Source: Thermoanaerobacterales bacterium (GTDB lineage Bacteria; Bacillota; Thermosediminibacteria; Thermosediminibacterales; Tepidanaerobacteraceae). From it: 64,000 bases of DNA. Positions 9,694 through 19,962 of the stretch are shown piece by piece (position 1 is the first letter of the stretch; the number at the start of each line of letters is the position of its first letter). The stretch covers positions 372,001 through 436,000 of the forward strand of contig DUMA01000022.1 in the NCBI GenBank assembly GCA_012840135.1, written 5' to 3'. A model generated the notes under the pieces. It ran no database searches and was not told the origin of the DNA. It saw only the letters and a program-made list of their open reading frames with translations. A program made the translations under genes and the position numbers.

Positions 9694-10953
9694 CTATAGA
9701 ATCTTTCCGATGTCTTTGCGGTAGTGCATTCCCTCAAACTTTATCCTGGAAACGGCACTGTACGCTTTTAATCTCGCCTGTTCCACGCTTTCGCCCAGAG
9801 CTGTAACTCCCAGCACCCGTCCGCCGGAAGTGACTATCTTCCCATCTTTTACCTCGGTGCCCGCATGAAATACCACCGTTTCTTCATCTTCCGCTTCCGA
9901 TAGGCCTTCTATGACCTTCCCTTTTTCATAGGGGCCGGGATATCCTCCCGATGCCAGCACCACGCATACAGCTTTTTCATCTTTCCACTCTATCCTCATC
10001 TTTTCAAGGGTGCCGTCAATGCAGGCTTCCATTATATCGACTATGTCTGTCTTTAACCTTGGCAGCACCACCTGAGTTTCCGGGTCCCCGAACCGGCAGT
10101 TGTATTCCAGCACCCGGGGCCCTTTTTCTGTGAGCATTAATCCTGTATAAAGCACTCCCTTAAAGGGCATACCTTCGGCCGCCATGGCTTTGACGGTTTT
10201 GTGAATAATCTCCTTTTCCACCACTTCGGCAAGCTCCGTGCTGTAAGCCGGTGCCGGTGAAATGGCTCCCATCCCTCCGGTATTGGGTCCCTCATCGTTA
10301 TCAAAGACTCGCTTGTGGTCGCGGCTTGATACCATGGGTACGGCAATCTTTCCATCACAAAAGGATAAGACGGTAACCTCGGGTCCTTCCAGATACTCTT
10401 CTATAACCACCCTTGCTCCTGCTTTGCCGAAAACCTTTTGTTCCATTATGGATTTCACCGCCGACACGGCTGCATCCTTATCTTTTGCCACCACAACACC
10501 CTTGCCGGCCGCCAGGCCCTCGGCTTTGACCACCAGAGGTGCGCCCACGCTGTCTATATAATTTATTGCATCTATAGAATTGTCAAACACCCTGAAAGCG
10601 GCGGTGGGAATATTATATTTTTCCATTAGATTTTTGGCAAAAACCTTGCTGCCCTCAATCTGAGCTGCAGCCTTGTTGGGTCCGAAGACCTTGAGGCCCC
10701 GGGCTTCAAATTCATCCACCACACCTTCTACCAGAGGGGCTTCGGGACCTACCACCGTCAGGTCAATGCTCTTTTCTTCCGCAAAATCAGCCAGGGCTTG
10801 AATGTCTTCTGCGGGTATATCCATGCACCGGGCTTTTTTTCTCATGCCAGCATTGCCCGGTGCGCAGAAAATCTCTTCCACCTTAGGGCTCTGAGCAATC
10901 TTCCATACCAGTGCATGTTCCCGGCCCCCGCCGCCTACGACCAAAACTTTCAT
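9694..10953 (-). CDS. purD: Phosphoribosylamine-glycine ligase (GAR synthetase)
   Basis: This ATP-grasp ligase joins glycine to phosphoribosylamine in the second step of de novo IMP synthesis. The N-terminal GGGGREHALVW signature (7-17), the ATP-grasp core with KAEGLAAGKGV, and the NCRFGDPE motif near residue 285 are all present. At 419 aa it is full length. It is the last gene of the pur operon, 13 bp behind purH. I saw no convincing terminator between it and the convergent cca gene. Confidence 0.96.
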   Translation of the reverse strand: MKVLVVGGGGREHALVWKIAQSPKVEEIFCAPGNAGMRKKARCMDIPAEDIQALADFAEEKSIDLTVVGPEAPLVEGVVDEFEARGLKVFGPNKAAAQIEGSKVFAKNLMEKYNIPTAAFRVFDNSIDAINYIDSVGAPLVVKAEGLAAGKGVVVAKDKDAAVSAVKSIMEQKVFGKAGARVVIEEYLEGPEVTVLSFCDGKIAVPMVSSRDHKRVFDNDEGPNTGGMGAISPAPAYSTELAEVVEKEIIHKTVKAMAAEGMPFKGVLYTGLMLTEKGPRVLEYNCRFGDPETQVVLPRLKTDIVDIMEACIDGTLEKMRIEWKDEKAVCVVLASGGYPGPYEKGKVIEGLSEAEDEETVVFHAGTEVKDGKIVTSGGRVLGVTALGESVEQARLKAYSAVSRIKFEGMHYRKDIGKIL

Positions 10954-10966
10954 AGTAAATCACCTC

Positions 10967-12574
10967 TCAATGCCTGAAGTGGCGCATGCCGGTAAACACC
11001 ATGGCGATACCATGTTCGTCGGCTGCCTTTATGGAATCCTCATCCCTCAAAGAACCTCCGGGCTGGATGATGGCAGTGATGCCTGCGGCGGCTGCCGCCT
11101 CCACTACATCGGAGAAGGGGAAGAATGCATCGGAAGCCAGCACGGCTCCCCTGGCTTTATCCCCCGCATGGGCTATGCTCTGCTCCGTGGGCCATATTCT
11201 GTTTACCTGGCCGGCGCCGATTCCGACGGTTACAAGGTCCTTTGCCAGCACGATGGCATTGGATTTCACGTGTTTTACCACTTTCCATCCGAAGAGCAGA
11301 TCTTCCATTTCTTTATCGGAAGGCTGTCTTTTGGTTACGACTCTCAAATCCTTTTTGTCGAAATCCCGGACATCTGCATCCTGCACCAGCAAGCCTCCTG
11401 AAACCCTTTTCATATCCCACGCTGCTTTGGTTCCACGCATGGTTTCGGGTGATATATCGATCTGCAGCAGCCTGAGATTCTTTTTGGTCTTCAGTACTTC
11501 CAGGGCGTCCGGCTCAAAGCCCGGTGCTATAACTATTTCCAGGAATATTTTTATCAGTTCTTCGGCGCAAGCTCTGTCCACAGGCCGGTTCAGTGCCACA
11601 ATGCCGCCGAAAATTGAAACGGGGTCTGCGGCATAGGCCTTGAGGTACGCTTCATGAATGTCTTTTCCGCAGGCCACGCCGCAGGGGTTGGTATGCTTTA
11701 CGCCCACTGCAGCGGGCATATCGAATTCCAGCACCGCCCTTAAAGCTGCATCCGCATCATTTATATTATTAAAGGAAAGTTCTTTGCCGTGAAGCTGTGT
11801 CGCTCCTGCTATGGTGCCGGGGTTCTTTCCGACTTCTCTGTAAAAGGCGGCCTTCTGGTGGGGATTTTCCCCGTACCTTAGATCCTGGACCTTTTCAAAA
11901 GTCAGAGTGAGATTTTCTGGAAAACCGCTTTCCGGAGATTCCGCCGTTTCACCGGAGGCTGTATCAGGTGCGCTTTGCTTTATATCTTCACTTACAACTT
12001 CTCTCAGATAGCCCGAGATCAGGGCATCATAGTGGGCTGTATGTTCAAAGACCTTCAGTGCCAGCATCCTTCTGTAGCTCAAATCCACATCTTTCTCTTT
12101 TTTTAAGCGATCCAACACACTGGAATAGTCCCGGGGGTCGCAGATCACCACTACGTCCTGATGGTTTTTTGCAGCCGAGCGCAGCATGGATGGTCCGCCT
12201 ATGTCGATGTTTTCTATGGCCTCTTCAAAAGTCACGTCGGGCTTTTGGATGGTCTCTTTAAAAGGATACAGGTTTATAGCCACCAGGTCGATGGGTTCAA
12301 TGCCCAGCTTTCGAATCTGTTCCATATGCTCCGGATTACTGCGGAGGGCCAGAAGTCCGCCGTGAATCTTCGGGTGCAGGGTCTTCACCCGGCCGTCCAG
12401 TATTTCAGGAAATCCGGTGACATCTGATACTGCGGTCACTTTTATGCCTGCCTCCTGCAATGCTCTGGCAGTACCGCCCGTGGAGATAATCTCCACTCCC
12501 ATATCATAAAGGCCTCTGGCAAAATCTATAAGCCCCGTCTTGTCGGAAACGCTGATGAGCGCTCTTTTAATCAT
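10967..12574 (-). CDS. purH: Bifunctional AICAR transformylase / IMP cyclohydrolase
   Basis: PurH carries out the last two steps of IMP synthesis. The N-terminal MGS-like cyclohydrolase domain shows STGGTARAL and [10 protein letters not shown]. The C-terminal transformylase domain shows KHTNPCGVA and the AGQVNRI region. The length of 535 aa is slightly above the usual size because of a short insert of variable sequence near residues 200-220 (rich in S, E and P). Its ATG overlaps the purN stop by 4 nt (ATGA), which indicates coupled translation. Confidence 0.96.
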   Translation of the reverse strand: MIKRALISVSDKTGLIDFARGLYDMGVEIISTGGTARALQEAGIKVTAVSDVTGFPEILDGRVKTLHPKIHGGLLALRSNPEHMEQIRKLGIEPIDLVAINLYPFKETIQKPDVTFEEAIENIDIGGPSMLRSAAKNHQDVVVICDPRDYSSVLDRLKKEKDVDLSYRRMLALKVFEHTAHYDALISGYLREVVSEDIKQSAPDTASGETAESPESGFPENLTLTFEKVQDLRYGENPHQKAAFYREVGKNPGTIAGATQLHGKELSFNNINDADAALRAVLEFDMPAAVGVKHTNPCGVACGKDIHEAYLKAYAADPVSIFGGIVALNRPVDRACAEELIKIFLEIVIAPGFEPDALEVLKTKKNLRLLQIDISPETMRGTKAAWDMKRVSGGLLVQDADVRDFDKKDLRVVTKRQPSDKEMEDLLFGWKVVKHVKSNAIVLAKDLVTVGIGAGQVNRIWPTEQSIAHAGDKARGAVLASDAFFPFSDVVEAAAAAGITAIIQPGGSLRDEDSIKAADEHGIAMVFTGMRHFRH

Positions 12575-13212
12575 AAGAATTCCTCCTTTTCCTTTATAAT
12601 TACCCTTCTCCCCTGGATTTCCAAAAGGCCCTCGGCGTAGAGTTTTATGGCCTCGGAGTAAATTTTATGTTCTTCCTTTAATACCCTGGCTGCCAGGGTA
12701 TCGGGAGTATCGTCATCCTTGACGGGCACCGCCCTTTGAAGAATGATGGGGCCGGTATCAGTGCCCTCGTCCACGAAGTGCACCGTAACGCCTGTTATTT
12801 TTGCACCGTAGTTTAAAACGGCTTCATGCACCTTTTCGCCGTAAAAACCCCTGCCGCAAAAAGACGGTATCAGCGACGGGTGAATGTTCATTATTCTGTT
12901 GGGAAAGGCTCTTACAAAGTGCGGAGAAAGGACTTTTAAAAAGCCTGCCAGCACCACAAGTTCCACTTGGTGCCGCCTCAATAACTCTATCATCTCATCT
13001 TCATATTTTTCCTGGGAATCGAAATCTTTCCTTTTTACCACATAGGCAGGAATACGGTGCTTTTTGGCCCTTTCCAGGGCATAGGCACCCTCTTTGCTGG
13101 AAATCACGACGGCTATTTTAGCCGGAAGGTAGCCCGATTCTATATTATCTATTATAGACTGCAAATTTGTGCCGCCTCCTGAAACCAGGACACCCAGTTT
13201 TAGCTCCTGCAA
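12571..13212 (-). CDS. purN: Phosphoribosylglycinamide formyltransferase
   Basis: This enzyme transfers a formyl group from 10-formyltetrahydrofolate to GAR. The N-terminal [13 protein letters not shown], the catalytic region [17 protein letters not shown] and the downstream [13 protein letters not shown] motif are seen. The length of 213 aa fits the family. It overlaps purM by 13 nt at its 5' end and purH by 4 nt at its 3' end, so it sits in a tightly packed operon. Confidence 0.95.
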   Translation of the reverse strand: MQELKLGVLVSGGGTNLQSIIDNIESGYLPAKIAVVISSKEGAYALERAKKHRIPAYVVKRKDFDSQEKYEDEMIELLRRHQVELVVLAGFLKVLSPHFVRAFPNRIMNIHPSLIPSFCGRGFYGEKVHEAVLNYGAKITGVTVHFVDEGTDTGPIILQRAVPVKDDDTPDTLAARVLKEEHKIYSEAIKLYAEGLLEIQGRRVIIKEKEEFL

Positions 13213-14252
13213 AATACCACCCCGCCTTTTCCGGCGGTCACCCTTCCGATGGTCACGGCCTCTATATCCTCTTTAAGTTCGCCGTTATTATTTATTATAG
13301 TGATAATATCACCGGCCTGGTTTTCGGGGGCCACTATTACGTATCCGATGCCCATGTTAAAGGTCCTGTACATCTCTTTTTCTTCGATATTTCCCGCCTT
13401 TTGAATCATATTGAAAATGGGCGGCACCTCCCAGGAACCCTTATGTATTTCGAATTCGAGGCCTTCGGGCAATATCCTCGGGAGATTTTCCACAAGCCCT
13501 CCCCCAGTTATATGGGCCATGCCATGTATCTCAATAGGGGCCAGCTTCCGGATGGTCCTCACGTATATCCTGGTAGGCAGCAGCATTTCTTCTCCCAGAG
13601 TCCTGCCCAGTTCTTCCACGTACTGGGAAAGGGAAAATCCTGCTTTTTCCAGCAGCACCTTCCTTGCAAGGGAATATCCATTGCTGTGAAGCCCTGAGGA
13701 TGTCAGGCCAATGACCACATCGCCTTCACGGATGGCAGACCCGTCTATGAGGTTTGCCTTATCCACCACTCCCACGGCAAATCCCGCCAGGTCATATTCC
13801 TTTTCATCATACAAGCCCGGCATTTCTGCAGTTTCCCCACCTATGAGGGCACACCCCGCCTGCCTACAACCTTCGGCAACACCTTTCACAATTTCGGCTA
13901 CTTTTTCAGGAATCAGTTTCCCTACTGCTACATAATCCAGAAAAAACAATGGTTCTGCACCATGGACCAGAATATCGTTGACGCACATGGCGACACAATC
14001 TATCCCCACGGTATCGTGCTTATCCATGGCAAAAGCTATCTTAAGCTTTGTGCCTACGCCGTCGGTGCCGGAAACCAGCACCGGTTCCCGGTATTTTTTT
14101 ACATCTAACTGGAAAAACCCTCCGAAACCTCCTATGTTTCCCAGCACCCCCTGCCGGAAGGTGGATTTTACATGGTTCTTCATTAGCTCCACGGCCCTGT
14201 TGCCAGCATCCACGTCCACCCCGGCATCCCTGTATGACATTTTTTCTGTCAT
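13200..14252 (-). CDS. purM: Phosphoribosylformylglycinamidine cyclo-ligase (AIR synthetase)
   Basis: This PurM/SelD/HypE-fold ATPase closes the imidazole ring to give AIR. Recognised elements are [11 protein letters not shown], the GTDGVGTKL nucleotide loop, [18 protein letters not shown] and [10 protein letters not shown] place the start at ATG 14252, preceded by AAGGTGAT; the frame opens 18 nt earlier without a ribosome site. The stop lies inside purN. Confidence 0.95.
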   Translation of the reverse strand: MTEKMSYRDAGVDVDAGNRAVELMKNHVKSTFRQGVLGNIGGFGGFFQLDVKKYREPVLVSGTDGVGTKLKIAFAMDKHDTVGIDCVAMCVNDILVHGAEPLFFLDYVAVGKLIPEKVAEIVKGVAEGCRQAGCALIGGETAEMPGLYDEKEYDLAGFAVGVVDKANLIDGSAIREGDVVIGLTSSGLHSNGYSLARKVLLEKAGFSLSQYVEELGRTLGEEMLLPTRIYVRTIRKLAPIEIHGMAHITGGGLVENLPRILPEGLEFEIHKGSWEVPPIFNMIQKAGNIEEKEMYRTFNMGIGYVIVAPENQAGDIITIINNNGELKEDIEAVTIGRVTAGKGGVVFCRS

Positions 14253-14256
14253 AATA

Positions 14257-15660
14257 TCACCTTTTTTCAAAAAGATATTTTCTTCCTTCCTGCGGCACCT
14301 CCATGGGGTATATGCCGCAAAAACATCCGGTACAGAAGTTTTCCGCAGGAAGACCGGTAGACTTCAGCAGTCCTTCCAGGCTTAAGTAACCCAGGCTGTC
14401 GGCACCTATGAATTTTCTTATTTCTTCTACCTTCTGCCTGGCGCCGATGAGTTCCTTCTGGGTGGAAGTATCTATGCCGAAATAGCAGGAATACCTGATA
14501 GGCGGAGAACTTACTCTCACATGCACTTCTTTTGCTCCAGCATCTTTTAGCATTTTTACTATCTGGCCACTGGTGGTGCCCCTCACGATGGAGTCGTCTA
14601 CCATCACCAGGCGCTTGCCTTTTATAACTTCTCTCATGGCATTGAGCTTGAGTTTTACTCCCAGCACCCGGGATTCCTGGCTGGGTTGTATGAAGGTCCT
14701 GCCGATATACCTGTTTTTGATAAGGCCGATGCCGAAGGGGATGCCGGAGGTCTCGGCATATCCCATGGCCGAAACCGTGCCTGAATCGGGCACTCCTATA
14801 ACCATGTCCGCATCAGCTGGCTGTTCCAGTGCCAGCTGCCTGCCGGCTTCCCACCGGGCCATATGGATATTCATGCCGTCGATGGTGCTGTCAGGCCTGG
14901 CAAAATAAACGAATTCAAAGATACATAGGGAAGAGCCGGGTTCATTTTTTGTCATGACGCTTCTTACGCCATCTTTATTTATTATGACTATTTCTCCGGG
15001 CCTTATGTCTCTTACAAATTCGGCGCCGACGGTATCAAGAGCGCATGATTCCGACGCCAGCACGAAGGAACCGTTGTATTTACCGATACACAGGGGCCTT
15101 ATGCCTTTCGGGTCCCTTATGCCGATGAGGCTGTCTTCGGTCATTATGATCAGGGCATAGGATCCCTTTATTTTTTCCATGCACGACCTGGCAGCTTTGA
15201 CAATATCTCCGGAAGGTTCTCTGGCTATCAAAAAAGCGATGACCTCGCTGTCCACGGTGGTTTGAAAAATGGCGCCATCTTTTTCCAGTTCCCTTCGTAT
15301 TTCCAAAGCGTTTACGAGATTTCCGTTGTGGGCTACCGCCAGCGAACCGTTTTTATATTTCACCACCAGCGGTTGAGCATTAATCAGCGTATTGGAGCCG
15401 GTGGTGGAATAGCGCACATGGCCTATCGCTATGCGGCCCTTCAATTTATCCAGGATGCCGTCGTTGAAGACCTCGGAAACAAGGCCGAGACTCTTATGGT
15501 AATCTATTCCATTGCCTGAAGTCACGGCGATGCCTGCACTTTCCTGCCCCCGATGTTGCAGGGCATAAAGGCCGTAATAAACCATCCGGCTCAATGTATC
15601 ATCCTCATGGTTTGAGTATATGCCGAATACTCCGCAGGCTTCTTTTAATTTGTCGTCCAT
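14257..15660 (-). CDS. purF: Amidophosphoribosyltransferase, Fe-S type
   Basis: PurF makes phosphoribosylamine from PRPP and glutamine, the committed step of purine synthesis. The N-terminal nucleophile cysteine lies in EACGVFGIY, which implies removal of a short propeptide. The PRPP motif [12 protein letters not shown] is clear. Cysteines in SSLCIF, YSCYFG and FCTGCFCG match the four ligands of the oxygen-labile 4Fe-4S cluster in the Bacillus-type enzyme. The chosen ATG overlaps the purL stop (TGATG); in-frame ATGs 18 and 36 nt upstream are also possible. The gene follows purL and precedes purM. Confidence 0.94.
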   Translation of the reverse strand: MDDKLKEACGVFGIYSNHEDDTLSRMVYYGLYALQHRGQESAGIAVTSGNGIDYHKSLGLVSEVFNDGILDKLKGRIAIGHVRYSTTGSNTLINAQPLVVKYKNGSLAVAHNGNLVNALEIRRELEKDGAIFQTTVDSEVIAFLIAREPSGDIVKAARSCMEKIKGSYALIIMTEDSLIGIRDPKGIRPLCIGKYNGSFVLASESCALDTVGAEFVRDIRPGEIVIINKDGVRSVMTKNEPGSSLCIFEFVYFARPDSTIDGMNIHMARWEAGRQLALEQPADADMVIGVPDSGTVSAMGYAETSGIPFGIGLIKNRYIGRTFIQPSQESRVLGVKLKLNAMREVIKGKRLVMVDDSIVRGTTSGQIVKMLKDAGAKEVHVRVSSPPIRYSCYFGIDTSTQKELIGARQKVEEIRKFIGADSLGYLSLEGLLKSTGLPAENFCTGCFCGIYPMEVPQEGRKYLFEKR

Positions 15661-17873
15661 CAGTTCTCGACTTTCCATCTTATGGCGTTCCCCCATATCC
15701 CGGCGATCTCCTCTACAGGAATATCAATCTTGCCTATATTTACGCCTTTATGTTTTACTTCTATTTTAAAGTTTCCCTGTTTTACAAATCCCAGCACCGA
15801 AATATTGACATTTGACTCACCGGCTATTTTTTGAATAAGGGAAAGATTTTCTTCGGGAAGGCTCATGATTATCCTGGACTGCCCTTCTCCGAACAACACA
15901 GCATCGTGTCTGAGTTCTGTTTCTATTTCCCCCGAAAAACCGGTGTTTCCTGCAATGCAGCTTTCCGCCAGAGCCACCGCCAGTCCTCCTTCGGAAACAT
16001 CATGGGCTGAGTGTACAAGGCCCAGTTCTATGGCTTTCAGGCAGCAATCCTGGACTCTTTTTTCCACATCGAGATTCAGCCTCGGCGGCCGACCCCCTTT
16101 GACTCCCATTACCTCCCGCAGATACACCGAACCTCCCAGTTCGTCTGTATTTTCTCCCAAAAGGACTACTACGTCGCCCTCCTTCTTGAATGCCATAGTG
16201 CATCGTTTTTCCACGTCTTCCAGGAGGCCCACCATTCCCACCACCGGCGTGGGGTATATGGCATTTTCCCTTGTTTCATTGTAAAAACTCACATTGCCGC
16301 TGATAACCGGTGTATTAAGGTAACGGGCCGCCTCAGCCATGCCGTCCACACATTTTTCGAACTGGTAATAAACCCCGGGCTTTTCGGGATTTCCAAAGTT
16401 AAGGCAGTCTGTGATAGCCAGCGGGCGTGCACCTGCAACTACCAGATTTCGGGCGGCTTCGGCCACGGCCTGCTTGCCCCCTTCGTAGGGGTCCAGGTAG
16501 CAGTAATAGCCGTTGCAGTCGGTGGTCAGGGCTATACCTTTTTTTGTCCCCTTTATCCGCAGCACTGCTGCATCCGAGCCGGGAGGCACCACCGTGTCGG
16601 TCCTTACCGTGTGGTCATACTGCTGGTATACCCATGCCTTGCTGGCAATGTTTGGCGATGACAAAAGTTTTATCAGAACATCATTCAAATCCGCTGGAAT
16701 TTTAATACTTGATAAATCCACATCCAAAGTTTCCATATAGTCGGGCTTTCTGCTCTCTCTTTTTACCGAGGGGGCTCCGTCAGCCAGGGATCTGGCGGGC
16801 ACTTCGGCCACTACAGTGCCGTTTTCCAGTACTCTGAGCATACCGTCATCGGTGACGGTGCCAATTTTCACCGCATTCAGGTCCCATTTTTCAAAGATTT
16901 TTTTCACATCCTGCTCGTGGCCTTTTTCTACTATCACCAGCATGCGTTCCTGGGATTCGGATATCATTACCTCATAAGGGGTCATATTTTCTTCTCTTCT
17001 CGGGACCAGGGCCACGTCCAGTTCTATGCCGCTACCCGCCCTGGCTGCGGTTTCGCAGGAAGATGATGTAAGCCCTGCGGCTCCCAGGTCCTGGATGCCC
17101 ACCACCCATTTATTCTGCAAAAGTTCCAGACAGGCTTCCAGTAGCAGTTTTTCCATGAAGGGATCTCCCACCTGCACCGAAGGCCTTTTGGCCACCGAAT
17201 CCTCCGAAAGTTCCTCAGAGGCGAAGCTGGCTCCGTGCATCCCGTCCCTGCCCGTAGTGGAGCCTACAAGCATGACGGAGTTTCCCACACCTGCCGCCCG
17301 GCCCTTGACTATGCGGTCGTGCTGGATTATTCCCACGCACATGGCATTGACCAGAGGATTGTCCCTGTACGAGTCATCAAAATACACTTCACCGCCGACG
17401 GTGGGGATGCCCATGCAGTTGCCGTAATCGGCTATACCGGAGACTACGCCGCTAAAAAGGTACTTCACCCTGGGATCATCGAGGCTTCCGAATCTCAGAG
17501 AATCCAGTAGAGCCACCGGCCTTGCACCCATGGTGAAGATGTCCCGGATGATGCCTCCCACACCCGTAGCAGCCCCCTGATATGGTTCTACGGCGGAAGG
17601 ATGGTTGTGGCTTTCTACCTTCATAACAACGGCCAGATTATCGCCTATATCCACTATGCCGGCATTTTCTCCGGGGCCCTGCAGCACCCGGGGACCGGAA
17701 GTGGGAAACCTTTTTAAGACCGGTTTGGAATTTTTGTAGCTGCAGTGTTCGGACCACATGACGCTGTACATGCCCAGCTCCAGATAATTCGGTTCGCGTC
17801 CCAGGGTCTTTACTATCTCGTCATATTCATAATCGGCGAGGCCCAGCTTTCTTGCATCATCTCTACCTGCCAT
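15660..17873 (-). CDS. purL: FGAM synthase, large subunit (PurL, small type)
   Basis: PurL works with PurQ and PurS to turn FGAR into FGAM. The length of about 737 aa is that of the three-subunit type. The motifs [32 protein letters not shown] and the second-half ATP site ([11 protein letters not shown]) are present. I chose ATG 17873, which follows GGGAG with 8-nt spacing and overlaps purQ by 11 nt. The frame stays open 27 codons further upstream inside purQ, without a ribosome site. Confidence 0.96.
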   Translation of the reverse strand: MAGRDDARKLGLADYEYDEIVKTLGREPNYLELGMYSVMWSEHCSYKNSKPVLKRFPTSGPRVLQGPGENAGIVDIGDNLAVVMKVESHNHPSAVEPYQGAATGVGGIIRDIFTMGARPVALLDSLRFGSLDDPRVKYLFSGVVSGIADYGNCMGIPTVGGEVYFDDSYRDNPLVNAMCVGIIQHDRIVKGRAAGVGNSVMLVGSTTGRDGMHGASFASEELSEDSVAKRPSVQVGDPFMEKLLLEACLELLQNKWVVGIQDLGAAGLTSSSCETAARAGSGIELDVALVPRREENMTPYEVMISESQERMLVIVEKGHEQDVKKIFEKWDLNAVKIGTVTDDGMLRVLENGTVVAEVPARSLADGAPSVKRESRKPDYMETLDVDLSSIKIPADLNDVLIKLLSSPNIASKAWVYQQYDHTVRTDTVVPPGSDAAVLRIKGTKKGIALTTDCNGYYCYLDPYEGGKQAVAEAARNLVVAGARPLAITDCLNFGNPEKPGVYYQFEKCVDGMAEAARYLNTPVISGNVSFYNETRENAIYPTPVVGMVGLLEDVEKRCTMAFKKEGDVVVLLGENTDELGGSVYLREVMGVKGGRPPRLNLDVEKRVQDCCLKAIELGLVHSAHDVSEGGLAVALAESCIAGNTGFSGEIETELRHDAVLFGEGQSRIIMSLPEENLSLIQKIAGESNVNISVLGFVKQGNFKIEVKHKGVNIGKIDIPVEEIAGIWGNAIRWKVEN

Positions 17874-18576
17874 GAGCGACACTCCCTTCAACGTACTGCA
17901 GAATCGATTCAAAAACTCTCCTGCCATCAGTATTGCCCAGTATATCCTCCGCACACCGCTCGGGATGTGGCATCATGCCAAGCACATTCCCCTGTTCACT
18001 GACAATACCGGCTATGTTTTCTACCGAACCGTTGGGATTGGCTTCTTCGGTGACATTTCCGTCCCTGTCACAGTAAGTAAACACCACGCCGCCCCGGGCC
18101 TTCAGTTTTTCCATCGTATCCCTGTCGGCAAAATAATTACCCTCTCCGTGGGCAATGGGCACTTTTATGATTTCACCCTTTTTGTAAAGTCCGGTAAAGG
18201 GCGTGTTATTGTTTTCCACTCGCAAAAATACATCATGGCAGTGAAATTTCAGGTCCCGGTTCCTCTTCATGGCACCCGGCAGGAGTTTTGCCTCGAGCAA
18301 AATCTGAAAACCGTTGCATATTCCCAAAATGAGCTTTCCGGCTTCGGCGGCTTTTATCACCGATTCCATGGCCGGCGAAAACCTGGCGATGGCTCCGGCT
18401 CTGAGATAATCACCGTAGGAAAATCCTCCGGGCAGCACTATGAGGTCAAAGTCCACGGATGAAAATTTTTCTTTATGAAAGACATATTCCGTAGGCTGCC
18501 CCAGCACGTCCCTGCAGGCATGGTAGCAGTCCACATCGCAGTTGGAGCCGGGAAACATTATGACAGCACATTTCAT
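17863..18576 (-). CDS. purQ: FGAM synthase, glutaminase subunit
   Basis: This class I glutamine amidotransferase supplies ammonia to PurL. The nucleophile cysteine lies in GICNGFQ, and the His/Glu pair in [19 protein letters not shown] near the start is typical. The length of 237 aa is normal. A gap of 54 bp separates it from purS, the largest gap within the operon after the leader. Confidence 0.95.
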   Translation of the reverse strand: MKCAVIMFPGSNCDVDCYHACRDVLGQPTEYVFHKEKFSSVDFDLIVLPGGFSYGDYLRAGAIARFSPAMESVIKAAEAGKLILGICNGFQILLEAKLLPGAMKRNRDLKFHCHDVFLRVENNNTPFTGLYKKGEIIKVPIAHGEGNYFADRDTMEKLKARGGVVFTYCDRDGNVTEEANPNGSVENIAGIVSEQGNVLGMMPHPERCAEDILGNTDGRRVFESILQYVEGSVAHGR

Positions 18577-18630
18577 GGTAAATCCTCCATAACATAAAAT
18601 TGTTTTGGGCTTCAGTTGGTTTGTGGCGGC

Positions 18631-18876
18631 CTAAGACAGCTCGAAGCTGTAGTCTTCTATGACGGGATTTGCCAGAAGCTTTTCACACATGTCCTTGATC
18701 TGTCCTTCCGCGTCTTCTTTGCTGGCGGCATCCAGCTTTATCTCGATGAGCTTTCCCACCCTTACATCTTCAACGCCGTCAAATCCCAGATGTTTCAGGG
18801 CTCCCTTTATGGCAGTGCCCTGAGGGTCCAGGACGCCGGATTTGAAGCGCACATTAATCCTGGCATTTATTATCAT
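18631..18876 (-). CDS. purS: FGAM synthase subunit PurS
   Basis: An 81-aa protein with the PurS pattern: beta-strand start INARINVRFKSGVLDPQG, then AIKGALKHLGF and VRVGKLIEI. It bridges PurL and PurQ. It lies one base after purC and before purQ, the standard order in Firmicutes. Confidence 0.93.
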   Translation of the reverse strand: MIINARINVRFKSGVLDPQGTAIKGALKHLGFDGVEDVRVGKLIEIKLDAASKEDAEGQIKDMCEKLLANPVIEDYSFELS

Positions 18877-18877
18877 G

Positions 18878-19588
18878 TCAAATCTCCCTTCCTATTCTTG
18901 ATAATATTTCCTTGTAGGCTTCCTCCACATTTCCCAGATCCCGGCGGAACCGATCTTTGTCCAGTTTTTCACCGGTTTTTGCATCCCAGAAGCGGCAGGT
19001 GTCCGGTGAAATCTCGTCGGCCAGAAGTATTTCGCCGTCGAATATTCCGAATTCCAGCTTAAAATCCACAAGTATTATGCCCTTTTTGATAAAGTAATCC
19101 TTCAAGATCTGATTTACCCGCAATGATGTCTCTTCAAGGAATTTTAATTGTTCCTCGCTGGCAATTCCCAGGGCCAGAACATGGTAATTGTTGATCATGG
19201 GATCTCCCAGGGCATCGTTTTTGTAACACAATTCCAGAACAGGCCTTTTCAATTCGGCTCCTTCCATAAGGCCCAGCCTCTTTGCCAGACTTCCTGCGGC
19301 GATGTTTCTCACGATGACTTCCAGCGGCAAAATCTTTACCGCTTTTACCAGCATCTCTCTGTCACTCAAAAGCTTTACAAAATGGGTTTTTATGCCGTTC
19401 GTTTCCAGCAGTTCAAAGAGAAAGGCCGAAATCCTGTTGTTCATGATTCCTTTTTCATGTATGGTCCCTCTTTTTTGACCGTTGAAAGCCGTGGCATCAT
19501 CCTTGAATTCCATGATGTAATATGTTTTATCCTCTGTGCTGTAAACCCTCTTGGCCTTGCCTTCATAAAGCATCTCCAACTTGTCCAC
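18878..19588 (-). CDS. purC: SAICAR synthetase
   Basis: PurC joins aspartate to CAIR. Diagnostic segments are [24 protein letters not shown] and [12 protein letters not shown]. The start is a GTG preceded by GGGAGGT. At 236 aa it is full length. It is the first gene of the operon, directly behind the riboswitch and terminator. purE, purK and purB, often found at the 5' end of such operons, are not here. Confidence 0.95.
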   Translation of the reverse strand: MDKLEMLYEGKAKRVYSTEDKTYYIMEFKDDATAFNGQKRGTIHEKGIMNNRISAFLFELLETNGIKTHFVKLLSDREMLVKAVKILPLEVIVRNIAAGSLAKRLGLMEGAELKRPVLELCYKNDALGDPMINNYHVLALGIASEEQLKFLEETSLRVNQILKDYFIKKGIILVDFKLEFGIFDGEILLADEISPDTCRFWDAKTGEKLDKDRFRRDLGNVEEAYKEILSRIGREI

Positions 19589-19634
19589 TCAATCTGTACC
19601 TCCCAGAATATTTTTATCCTTTTGGTGAAAAATA

Positions 19635-19661
19635 AAAGGGTAGAAAGCATCTCTACCCTTT
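19635..19661 (-). terminator. Intrinsic terminator of the pur leader
   Basis: A perfect 10-bp stem (AAAGGGTAGA with TCTACCCTTT) around a short loop is followed on the minus strand by TATTTTT. It lies between the purine aptamer and purC, as expected for the expression platform of a transcriptional OFF switch. Confidence 0.85.
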
Positions 19662-19693
19662 ATTCAGCCTGAAAAAGATAATAAACAATTAAG

Positions 19694-19763
19694 CCTTATA
19701 GCCAGGGCGGTTTACGGCCACCCGGTAGAGACTTCCGGTCCATATTCCCGGAATTATATAAGG
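19694..19763 (-). ncRNA. Purine riboswitch aptamer, guanine class
   Basis: The minus strand shows the full purine aptamer. P1 is formed by CCTTATA and TATAAGG. J1/2 TATAAT is followed by P2 (TCCGG/CCGGA) with loop GAATATGGA. J2/3 contains TCTCTACC, and P3 is GGGTGG/CCGCCC with loop CCGTAAA. J3/1 ends GGCTAT, so the specificity base aligning with position 74 is C, which predicts guanine or hypoxanthine rather than adenine. It lies 47 bp upstream of the first base of the terminator hairpin and controls the whole purC-D operon. Confidence 0.9.
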
Positions 19764-19803
19764 TTCTTTCAATATATATTCAATTTTAAAACCTTACATT
19801 TTT

Positions 19804-19832
19804 ATCTTACCATAGTGTTTGATTTTTGGCAA
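19804..19832 (-). promoter_or_regulatory. Sigma-A promoter of the pur operon
   Basis: On the minus strand, TTGCCA (-35) and TAAGAT (-10) are 17 bp apart. Initiation near 19797 would place the aptamer about 35 nt into the transcript. Confidence 0.7.
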
Positions 19833-19962
19833 CAGCATTTCCGAACATTTTTGATTATTTTTCACGAATTATACGGAATTATTTTTACACTGAACAATGG
19901 GAATTACAGGAGTTTCTGCAATGGAGCCGACGATGAAACTATAACCTTCTTTAAGCTTAAAA

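Noticed and set aside
10986-11636. A long plus-strand open frame (216 codons) opposite purH.
   Set aside because: It is a shadow of the GC-rich purH coding strand, without a ribosome site or protein-like motifs.
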